Assembly (NCBI GenBank): GCA_950295325.1
Contig: OX485803.1
Span: 55,507,554 to 55,567,553, forward strand
Direction of reading: 5' to 3'
DNA from: Polytrichum commune
Taxonomy: Eukaryota > Streptophyta > Polytrichopsida > Polytrichales > Polytrichaceae
DNA length: 60,000 nucleotides
Below are positions 25,574-36,000 of the stretch, one piece after another. Within the stretch, counting starts at the first letter, position 1. The number at the start of each line of letters is the position of its first letter. The position numbers and the translations under genes were made by a program. The notes beneath the pieces are model-generated. The model searched no databases and was not told the DNA's origin. It was given only the letters and a program-made list of their open reading frames with translations.

Positions 25574-25978
25574 AGGTGAGTTTCCATGTAGGCCGCTTGC
25601 CCACTAGATTCTAGATAATAGTGGGCCGGAGGTGTTCGCATGTAGTTAAGCACAAGCTACCACCCAACCACATTATGATGGTCCTCTTGAATGTGGAGGG
25701 CCATGGACACGAGCTACTAGACTTCCATGTGCCCACTAAAGAATCTTTAACCTACAAGTGTTGGTAATTGAAGGATTAAGACTGGTTGAAAACTCAAGAT
25801 AACCAATGATGGTCTAGAACTCCATCCTCAATATTTAGGAGGAGGAGGTTAGAAAGTGGGCCTAAATTTGAGAAGATGGGAGTAGCTAGTTGGCACATAC
25901 GAACCCTCTACGTTTGGGCGGGTTTGTCCTTATTCACACTAAATTTGGTGGGTGAGCGGCCTACATGGGAACTCACCC
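25574..25978. mobile_element. MITE of the same family, about 0.4 kb, TTA target duplication
   Basis: The left end, AGGTGAGTTTCCATGTAGGC followed by CGCTTGCCCAC, is mirrored at the right end as GTGGGTGAGCGGCCTACATG followed by GGAACTCACCC. TTA flanks both ends (25571-25573 and 25979-25981). There is no coding capacity. Terminal similarity to 24677-24830 supports a shared transposase source, probably PIF/Harbinger-type. Confidence 0.7.
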
Positions 25979-25981
25979 TTA

Positions 25982-26775
25982 GTGTCAGATGGTATTTTAT
26001 GTCATTGTGGTAACTTTTTCTAAATTATGACACTTCTTATGCAAAGATTTACAAGTAATATTATCCAAGCTTTACAAGTACGGCATATTTTGCATCATCC
26101 TAACATTTCGGTGATAATCTATTGTCATGGATGATTGAAATTTGGATGAAAAATCACTTAGTAGGTCACAGTAATTGCAACATTGTAAATCTATGATGCC
26201 CAATTTTTCTTTTTACAAGGATTGACAAATAATGATAGGTGCACATTTAGTGTTGCTGACACTACATGGGCGGTTTAAAATTAAAATCGAACATGACGAT
26301 AGAATCGGTGACACTAAATACAATAGTGATGTTCTCAAGGATTTAGAGAAGTGATGCACTATGTATTGTGAGCACTTCCGATGGGCATTAAAAATTAAAG
26401 ATTACTAAGCAGCTACACTAATTGTGATAATTAGTGTCGTACGGTATATTATGTCATCATGGTAACTTTTCGGGTGACACTTCTCACGAATAAGTGAACA
26501 AATGTCGTCATGGATGATGGATGAGTTCATCCAATGCCCAACCCCTACTTTCTCTTGCCAACAACTTGTGATGAAATATTGTCATGGATGATTGAAATTT
26601 CGATGAAAAATCATTGGTAAGTGACTGTGATTGCAACACTGTAAATCTATAATGATCCAAAAAAGATTACAAGGAACGTCAAATAATGTTAGGCTAACAT
26701 TTAGTGTCGGTGGCACTACACCGTGGTTTACAATTAGTATTGAGCAAGGCAATTAGAATTGGTGACGTTAAATAT
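25982..26775. repeat. Direct duplication of about 0.4 kb, diverged
   Basis: The segments 25982-26320 and 26432-26775 share in order ATTGTCATGGATGATTGAAA, GATGAAAAATCA, TTGCAACA(T/C)TGTAAATCTA, CATTTAGTGT, GGTGAC. They carry indels relative to each other. No protein is evident; they are probably two remnants of one repeat family. Confidence 0.65.
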
Positions 26776-27426
26776 CATATAGTTGCTTGTTGGAAACTTT
26801 ACAATACACAAATTGAATGCTCCCCATAAACAAAGAATCCCATAATTAAAGGATATTTATCCATACCCGATTCTTGGTCCCATGGAATGCAACAAAGGAG
26901 TTGAGTGATTTCATGTAGTCTTTGAACCATTCCTTACCTTCTTAATGGTGCAATCGAAAACATTGGAGCATCAAGAAATCACAATCCCCTCTCCTTAATG
27001 CACACATTTCAAACACTTGCAAATCGATTCCACTCTCAAATCCTCAACATATACTATTTTCTATCCGTCATTATGAATCTTTTTATGAGACCGAAATTTT
27101 GGGGGTTCCCCATCTCGGTTATCAATCTCAAATTGTTCTTTTGTTTTTTTATTAAATTCGATTTAAAATCAACGAATACAATCATTGAGTAAAAATTTCT
27201 CCTCCTAAAGTAATATCTCAATAGACTGTGACTAAGATATCATAATAAACATTGTTTTGACACTTGAAATCAGAGGTATCTATGACCTTAACATTACCCT
27301 AAAATTACCCAATTAAACACGTTATTCAATATTTTGAGAGAGTGGGATCCTCTCAAAATAATATTGGCCATTTGGACACCTAAAAGTCATGTTAGGTTGA
27401 TAAATACTAGATTATACTTCAAACGT

Positions 27427-27666
27427 GTAGTTTCCATTAAAATGAGAGTATGTTAAGCTGGAAAATCGACTCATCTAGGTTGAGTCGACCTAAATGAGGA
27501 CATTATGTTGTTAATTTAAGTTGAGTCGACCTAAACGAGGACAATTATGTTAGTCAATTTAGGTTGAGTCGACCTAAATGAGGACAATATGTTGTCAATT
27601 TAGGTTGAGTCGACTTAAACGAGTCGATTTCCCAGCTTAACATACTCTCATTTTAATGGAAACTAC
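27427..27666. mobile_element. 240-bp foldback element with internal 41-43-bp repeats
   Basis: The outer arms (27427 to about 27472 and about 27620-27666) are reverse complements over about 45 bp, beginning GTAGTTTCCATTAAAATGAG. Between them a unit with GTTGAGTCGACCTAAA recurs four times at 27480, 27521, 27564 and 27605, spaced 41-43 bp. Each unit contains the palindrome GTCGAC (the last one is changed to GTCGACTT). A target duplication is not clear. Confidence 0.75.
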
Positions 27667-27833
27667 GGCGGAATTTACGGCGGAAAATCAAATGTTATTT
27701 TTTTACTTGTACTCTACAACTTTCCAGTGGTTTTCATTTCATTCTTGGATTAATAGTTTGCTTTATGTACTCTCAATTCATTGGAAAACTCTCATTTGAA
27801 TGAATATTGTGTTATTAATGATATGGATTTAGG

Positions 27834-28430
27834 ATGGTAGGGTACAAGGCCACCTCCCATGGAACTACATGTTCTATTGGTTATAAGTTTGGGATCATGC
27901 CCGTTCTAACAAAGAAGCTAGATTCATACAATCCATTTGGCACAAGGATGTTGCGGTTAATGAATGGAGGGCATGCACTGCTCCAACCTATATTTCTAAA
28001 CAATGTATTTTTTTGCCTCCCAAACGCAAGTGAGTATGTTAAACACAAAATTTGGGATTGCATTAATCCCGGGGGGCTAGAATGTGGGTTACTTTCACCA
28101 CACATGAATTATGTGGGGCTAGAACCAACAACTACGGTAGTTTCTATTGGAAAAGGCCCTCATTGGGGAGAGGATTCCTAGAAGTTTGTCAAGAAAAACA
28201 AGATTTGGCACCTTTCTTTGCAACATCACTCTTTGCACAATTTGGACTGTGCATAATGAGAGGGTGTTCAACCACATGCAATGGCATGCATCCAAAGTCA
28301 AACACCTCACTTGGGAGAGGGTTGTTAATTTTGTTAGGATTAGCACCTACTTGTCTGAAGCTCCCTTTGAAGGTTGCGGTCAAACTTGGGGTGCTAGGAA
28401 CATCTTGTAAAGGAGAAACAATGTTCTAAC
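27834..28430 (+). pseudogene. Frameshifted tail of a plant LINE (zf-RVT region)
   Basis: Three overlapping frames carry consecutive pieces of one protein: VKHKIWDCI near 28040-28065, MWVTFTTHELCGARTNNYG from 28082, and IGERIPRS ... ITLCTIWTVHNERVFNHMQW from about 28147 to 28410. This order (HK-WDC, HELCG, LWTIW..RN..VFN) is the zinc-binding 'zf-RVT' region found downstream of reverse transcriptase in plant non-LTR retrotransposons. Frame changes near 28070 and 28145 show it is dead. The polymerase part is missing. It ends about 350 bp before the large DNA transposon. Confidence 0.65.
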
Positions 28431-28780
28431 CACTTGGAATTGGGAAATGCACTATAGCGAGGTAGGGGTTGGCACTTGGTTGGTCACTTGGTGGCTTGGG
28501 GACTGTCTCTGGTTGGTGTGGTGGGGGTTATCCTTGATTGGATGATTTGATGGGTTGTCCTTGTTGGGGTCCAGCGTCTTTGTTACTTCTACGTGGCAGT
28601 GTGACATGTCCGAGGAGCTCCACCTCCCCTTGAAGTGGGCACGACTTCCTTGATTCTTAATGCATTTAGTGTTGGCTTTGTGACCTCCAAAATTCTATGT
28701 CAAATAAGAAGAAAATGATAAGATGTTGCAATATAAAGTGCATTGCCTAGGCAAAAACATCTTCAAGGACCCATAAAAAT

Positions 28781-29046
28781 AGGGGATTGCTATTTCCACA
28801 CCTTTTTTTGGCTAGATTCACACCTTTTTGCCGGTTCGGTTGCCGTATCACTGAGGCGCTATATATGAGATTCTTCATGGTGCATCCGGACCATTGATCC
28901 ACCAAGGCCCATCCAAGGGCCTCAATGATCCTAGGTGGCGGTGGGGTGGGGGGCGGGGGTGATGCTTGCCACCAAGGCGGGGTGGGGCCGTGGGCCTTAT
29001 GTCTTTTTTGGGGAGCCCGGATTTAGGGTGGTGTCGGGCCTAGGGG
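28781..29046 (+). repeat. Left terminal inverted repeat of the large element
   Basis: It is complementary to 41388-41537 plus 40401-40500. It starts AGGGGATTGCTATTTCCACA, passes TTGCCGGTTCGGTTGCCGTA and a GC-rich GGTGGCGGTGGGGTGGGGGG block, and ends TGTCGGGCCTAGG. It carries about 17 extra bases (GGCTAGATTCACACC region, about 28809-28826) that duplicate a neighbouring CACACCTTTTT and are absent from the right copy. Confidence 0.85.
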
Positions 29047-29329
29047 GGACGTTAAGTACCCCCCCACGAACTTATAGGGGGCACCTGCAGAAAATGTGCA
29101 GGGCTGCCCGGCGACGGGGTGACCGGTCGTGCCGGTCATTCGCGGACGCGTATGGATGACAGCGCGTTCAGGAGTTCTACAGCGTATACAGTATAGCGTA
29201 TACAGGACGTCGGATACATTACGACATATACAACACAACGTATACAGTACAGCAGATACATGACCCCCGTATACAGGGCATCCCACACAGGACATCGTAT
29301 ACAGGACACACTGAATTGAACTTAGCTAG

Positions 29330-29870
29330 GGAGAACATAGGGACATAAAATAGCACAACATAGGGACATGGATGTGCATAACATAGGGACATGGATGTGC
29401 ATAATATAGGGACATAAAATAGCACAACATAGGGACATAAAATAGCACAACATAGGGACATTAAATAACACAACATAGGGACATAAAATAGGGATATAAA
29501 ATAGCACAACATAGGGACATAAAATAGCACAACATAGGAACATAAAATAACACAACATAGGAACATAAAATAGCACATCATAGGGACATTAAATAGCACA
29601 ACATAGGAACATAAAATAACACAACATAGGAACATAAAATAGCACATCATAGGGACATTAAATAGCACAACATAGGGACATTAAATAGCACAACATAGGA
29701 ACATTAAATAGCACAACATTAGGACATGGAATAACACAACATAATTACATTAAATAGCACAACATAGGGACATAAAATAGCACAACATTAGGACATGGAT
29801 GTGCACAACATAGGGACACTAAATAGTACAACATAGGGACATTAATTAGCACAACATAGGATTGTGGAAC
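29330..29870. repeat. 23-bp tandem array at the left end of the element
   Basis: The unit is CATAGGGACATAAAATAGCACAA with A/T and G/A variants, repeated without a break for about 540 bp. Just before it (29170-29310) is an irregular cluster of GTATACAG-like words. Minus-strand ORFs here are by-products of the repeat, not proteins. Confidence 0.85.
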
Positions 29871-31930
29871 ATGAACACTAGTTTATTGTGGAACATGGAC
29901 ACTGGTTTATTGTGGAACATGGACACTGGTTGATTGTGGAACATGGACACTGGTTTATTGAGGAACATGGACACTGGTTGATTGTGGAACATGGACACTC
30001 GATATTGTGGAACATGGACACTGCTTGATTGTGGAACATGGACACTAGTTTATTGAGGAACATGGACACTGCTTGATTGTGGAACATTGATGTTCTTGGT
30101 TGTGGAACATATACACTGGTTGATTGTGGAACATGGACACTGCTTGATTGTGGAACATGAATGTTCTTGGTTGTGGAACATATACACTGGTTGATTGTGG
30201 AACATGGACACTGCTTGATTGTGGAACATGGACACTGCTTGATTGTGGAACATGAATGTTCTTGGTTGTGGAACATATACACTGGTTGATTGTGGAACAT
30301 GGATGTTAATGGTTGTGGAACATGGACACTGGTTGATTGAGGAACATGAACAATGGTTGATTGTGAAACATGGACATTGCTTGATTGTGGAACATGGACA
30401 CTAGTTTATTGTGGAACATGGACACTAGTTTATTGAGGAACATGGACACTGGTTGATTGTGGAACATGGACATTGCTTGATTGTGGAACATGGACACTAG
30501 TTTATTGTGGAACATGGACACTAGTTTATTGTGGAACATGGACACTAGTTTATTGAGGAACATGGACACTAGTTTATTGTGGAACATGGAAACTACTTGA
30601 TTGTGAAACATGGATGTTCTTGGTTGTAGAACATATACACTAGTTGGTTGTGGAACATAGATGTTCTTGGTTGTAGAACATACACATTGGTTGATTGTAG
30701 AACATGGATGTTCTTGGTTGTGGAACATATACACTGGTTGATTGTGGAACATGGATGCTCTTGGTTGTGGAACATATACACTGCTTGATTGTGGAACAAG
30801 GACACTGCTTGATTGTGGAACATGGATGTTCTTGGTTGTGGAACATGTACATTGGTTGATTGTGGAACAAGGACCCTGCTTCATTGTGGACATGGATGCT
30901 CTTGGTTGTGGAACATATACACTGGTTGATTGTAGAACATGGATGTTATTGGTTGTGGAACATGCATACTGTTTTATTGTGCAACATGGATGTCAATGGT
31001 TGTGGAACATGAACACTACTTTATTGTGGAACATGGACACTGGTTGATTGTGGAACATGGACACTCGTTTATTGAGGAACATGCACACTGGTTTATTGAG
31101 GAACATGCACACTGGTTAATTGTAGAACATGGACACTAGTTTACTGAGGAAAATGGACACTGCTTGATTGTGGAACATGGATGTTCTTGGTTGTGGAACA
31201 TATACACTGGTTGATTGTGGAACATGAATGTTTTTGGTTGTGGAACATATACACTGGTTGATTGTGGAACATGAATGTTAATGGTTGTGGAACATGGACA
31301 CTGGTTGATTGTGGAATATGGACACTAGTTTAGTGAGGAACATGGATACTGGTTTATTGAGGAACATGGACACTGCTTGATTGTGGAACAAGACACTAGT
31401 TTAGTGAGGAATATGGACACTGGTTGATTGTGGAACATGGACATTGCTTGATTGTGGAACATGGACACTAGTTTATTGTGGAACATGGACACTGCTTGAT
31501 TGTGGAACATGGACACTAGTTTATTGAGGAACATGGACACTAGTTTATTGAGGAACATGGAGACTGCTTGATTGTGGAACATGGATGTTAATGGTTGTGG
31601 AACATGGACACTGTTTTGTTGTGGAACATTGATGTTAATGGTTGTGGAACATGGACATTGGTTTATTGTGGAACGTGGACACTAGTTTATTGTGGAACAT
31701 GGACACTAGTTTATTGTGGAACATGGACACTAGTTTATTGTGGAACATGGACACTAGTTTATTGAGGAACATGGACACTGGTTGATTGTGGAACATGGAC
31801 ATTGCTTGATTGTGGAACATGGACACTAGTTTATTGTGGAACATAGACACTAGTTTATTGTGGAACATAGACACTCTTTTTGGTTTAGGAATATGGGCTA
31901 TGGTTTATTGTGGAACATGGACTCTGCTTG
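29870..31930. repeat. About 2 kb of 24-bp tandem repeats
   Basis: The unit is close to ATTGTGGAACATGGACACTG + GTTG; variants include ATGTTCTTGGTTGTGGAACA and CTAGTTTATTGAGGAACATG. The period is a multiple of three, so long open frames appear on the minus strand (peptide unit MFHNQPVS and relatives). They have no other protein character. The core GGAACATG resembles the AGAACA word found throughout the rest of the element. Confidence 0.88.
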
Positions 31931-33007
31931 ATTGTCGAAAATTGATTTTGGTTTTTTGGGAACATACATTCTTTTTGGTTTAGGAACATGGGCTATGGTT
32001 TGTTGTGGAATATGCATTCTTATTGGTTGTGGATCATGGAGTCATCTCCAACGTAGACGATATGCATTTTATTACAGTGGGAGATGGACAGTACTTCATT
32101 GTCGAACACGAACTCATCTCCAACATAGAACAAGGGAGACATAGACACCTTCTTCAAGTTGAACATTTTCCCTATTTAGCGTTCCACGCTACTATTGTGC
32201 TGTGCATATCACCTCTACGCCATTGATGCACTGTTGTTCTGCTGCACTGTTGTTCTGTTGTACACAACAGTTCTACATGACTGCCTTCCTGTAGATACCA
32301 GTTCCTCGCGACTGCAGTCCTGTACAGAGCAGTTCGACGCGACTGCTGTCCTGCTCAAGGGATGTCGTACGCCCATGCTCTTTAATGATAGCTGCATCAA
32401 TCATGACGTAGTGATTTCACTGAAAGTGATTGTTTAGGGTTATTAGGTATCATTTGAACGTCATTGGATTGAAGACCAGCAGGTTTAACCATTTTCATTA
32501 GAGCTTGCGAAGGGCTATGAGGGTTTCATTTGTGAACTGTTTGATTTCCTTTTGAGTAGGAACGTGCGAAATTTATGAGCTACTGTGTGTTCGGCGAGTG
32601 TGGACAGGATTTCGATGAGTCAACTTAGTTAGAATCTAAGCGTTTTTAGTGACATTCGAAGAGGTTGCGGGTTATACTTGAAAGGTTTTTGCGGCATTCC
32701 AAGGGTTTTGAGTGCTAATCGATTGGTGTCCAATAACTGCTCCTGGTTGTTGTTGTAGCAACAATTATTATTGCGGTAGTTTATGTCCATGGCCGTTCAT
32801 TAGCGACATTAGCAAGTTCATTAGCGACATTCTGCACAATTTTATTAGGGTTTGCAGTTTTGTTTATTTGCAGACTTTTCATTCCCTTATCGCACATTTA
32901 ATGCCAACATATTATAAAAGCGTGTGAGGTTTAGGGTTTGCTCATTTTCAAGTGTAGTTTTGAGTGTTTTTTGTGCACAATTGAAATCATCATACCCGAA
33001 CGCATTA
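31931..33007 (+). promoter_or_regulatory. Region upstream of the transposon gene
   Basis: The array decays into TTAGGAACATGGGCTATGGT-type words to about 32140. A cluster of TGTTCTGC/GCAGTTC words follows (about 32228-32360), then unique sequence leading to the ATG at 33008. It presumably holds the promoter and 5'UTR of the protease gene; no TATA box or start can be defended. Confidence 0.4.
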
Positions 33008-36000
33008 ATGGCGACAACTGAAGGAACAGGAGCATCCAAAGTGACTAGGAACAAGAACGGGGCGAAACTTCTTCTAGAGGCGCTTGCTGTGGGTTGGCAT
33101 GTCCTCGAAGATGAAGCCCTGATAAGGTCCTTGGGGAGGCACAAATTCGTCCACTTGAGCATACATGGTAAACAAGGCTGGCAAGAAGGGGTAAGCATTC
33201 CTTCACAGAACTTGTTGTGTTGTTTTTCCTTAGCATTTTCCTGTATTGTTGGTTACATATTTGCATACACAACAATATGTTAAATTCTCTCAGAACTTTC
33301 AAGGGGTAAGCATCAGTTTTAGGTATTAAACTGGTCATGTTTTGCTCACATAAATTTCTTCCCTCTCATCAGTTTTAGGAAATTAACATGTCCTGTTTTT
33401 TCTATGAGAACTTTCTTCCCTCCCATCAGTTTTAGGAAATTAACATGTCCTGTTTTTTCTATCAAAACTTTCTTCCCTCCCATCAGTTTTAGGAAATTAA
33501 CATGTCATGTTTTTTCTATCAAAACTTTCTTTCCTCCCATCAGTTTTAGGAAATTAACAAGTCCTGTTTTTTCTATCAAAACTTTCTTCCCTCTCATCAG
33601 TTTTAGGAATTTAACATGTCCTGTAGTTCTATCAGAACTTTCTTCCCTCCCATCAGTTCTGCATATTGAACATGTACTGTTTTGCAGGTGTTTGCTGGTC
33701 CAGATGGAACATCTAGGGTTTTCCGTTGTACCATGAAACAAAATAGGAAGACCTGTGCATGTATGTACGTAGAGGATGAGTATGAGGAGCTTGTGGTAGA
33801 GGCATATTGGCAGGCGAGGGACAAAGTTAAAATGGCCAACAACAGGTACAAGTTCAATTGTATTTATTGCAATGAGTCATACAAGGATAAGAACATTGTC
33901 TCTTACCATAGGATGTTTAACCTATATAAGAGCTACACGGGAGAGAAGCCACTCAAGATGTATCCAACCTGGGAGCCAAGCAATCATGGAGAGAAGCATA
34001 GGATTGCACAGAAATTCAATAAGGTTTCATCGCCACATGGGTCGCACTCCCAATCCCCATCGCAGTTTCCTCCGCCTCTGGAATTAGAGTCCAATTCAGT
34101 GGGCAGTACATCATTGGTGGCTGCCGATGCAGAACATGGTGTTCCATCCAGAAAACGCAAGCTAACAACGAGGACGCCCGTTCCTATCATTGGCTGTAGA
34201 ACTCGCAGCGTTGGTGTGGACGCCGCTCCCTCATCACCACCCCGCAAGGCGCAAAACCTTGCAGTGAAGGGACCGCCCAGAGTGCCCAAGTCACCCTCTG
34301 CCAGTAAGGGACGACCGAAGAAAAATTGGAAGACATCTCGCAGGATTTGTATATCCTCCAGCGAAGAGGAGCTGAATTCGGGCACGTCGCCAAGCGAGTC
34401 CGACTCCACATCAAAGGAGGCGACTCCAAATTCGCAGAACAGTGGCCATGGGCACTTCCGTGTTGTGACGCACGAGCATGGACATCGTGCGCAGCCTTCG
34501 CCGTCGCGTGTGGAACATATCCACCCACAGGTTCAGCAGACTGAACTTATTCGAGCTACGACTTCGCACGATGGTGTACTGTTGAATCCTGCCATAGACA
34601 TAGACATTGTTCCGCAAACAGTACCTGTGACGGACATTGTTCTGCAACCCGAGCCTCCGCAGGAAGATGCTATTCCCCTTGTTGTTGCCCAGCCCTCGAC
34701 TGAACCTGTCCAACCTATCCCCATGTCGCGGGAGGAGTGCAAACAACACGCGTACGAGGAGGCCACAGTTCTTTTCCATGCGCCTAAAGAGATTACACGG
34801 CCTCCAGAACCAGTGCCAGTCGATGGTCTCTATGTGCTTATCAACGAGACTGATGATTACTGGGTGCCAAAAAGTCTCTTAGATGACCCGGATGGCTGCA
34901 TGCAATACCTCCATAAACAATTGGAAGATGGCTCTATTGGCTATCGCGTTGGGGCTGCATTCGGGCAATGGTACCTGTATGGCAATAATCTGGTATTGTG
35001 TTTCACTCCATGTTCTTCAGTTTTGAATGTGCTCTATCATCTCATGTTCTACCAGAGCAGATTGGTTGTACAATATTATGTTCTTATAATGAGTCGTTTT
35101 TTTATATTCTGCCGGTGTATACATTGCAGAAGAACCTTGGAGAACATAGCGAATTTTTGGATAAAATAAAGGCGCAGGTCAGGGTTTTTAAGAGCAATTC
35201 CGATGTGAACGTGTATGAAGAGCTCAGGCGCCTGAAAGACTATCTTCATTATCGCGTCGAACAAAGGGAGTACGATGAGAAGGTTGTTGCCGCCAAGGTC
35301 AACTTTGAGAATTTTAGAAGAAATCACGTCGAAGACGCGTTACGAAAATTTGACAGCGCCGTGAAAGAGAAGGAGGAGGAGTCCAAGTGGAAATGGTCAC
35401 CGTTGTACCAGATATTCAGAAAGTGGCCTCTAAAAAATTTCAAGGCTGGCCCATGGGACCACACAGAACAGGAGTGGCTGGAGATGCCAGATGTTCTGCT
35501 GTCGAACACGAAGACCGAGCCTCTGTCGCTTGAGCGTGAGTGCCCGCATGTTTTGAGAGCATTTTTGTACTTGGTCAGAAATCATACGGGCTTCAGTCGT
35601 CCAATCTCACACCCAACTATAGGTCTCCACGAGGAATACATATTGGAGCTTGCTCGAGACACAGTCCAGTCAGTCGCCTTGACGACAATTGCCCAGAACA
35701 TCCCTACAACAGGTTGGTGTACTTTCCCCAGCATCGAGAGTGCCGCAGAACACATTGATGTCCTATTCACAGACGTTGCAGCTCTGCTTGGACACGAACC
35801 ATCAGGGCGCATGGCTGTGGTTAAGAAAATGGAGTCCTTCATCGGTAGGATCGCGCAACGAGCCATCGCAGACATGGTCCGCATGCACCGTGAAAGTGAG
35901 CTTGCTGACATGTGGTTCAGTGTCGACGTCGAAGAGCAACGCCAAGCGAAGTGTAGCGAGGTATGTACTGAGTCCTGTTCATCTGACAATCACCCTCGGG

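Noticed and set aside
29219-29668. Long minus-strand ORF rich in MLCYFM-type repeats
   Set aside because: It is a translation of the 23-bp tandem array; composition is entirely explained by the repeat and no start context or domain exists.
29878-31874. Minus-strand ORFs of MFHNQPVS octapeptides (up to 195 codons)
   Set aside because: The 24-bp period is a multiple of three, so frames stay open automatically; several frames are open at once, which argues against coding.
33404-33736. ORF with 19-residue repeats (FFPPISFRKLTCPVFSIKT-like)
   Set aside because: It lies in an intron of the transposon gene and reflects a 57-bp tandem repeat.
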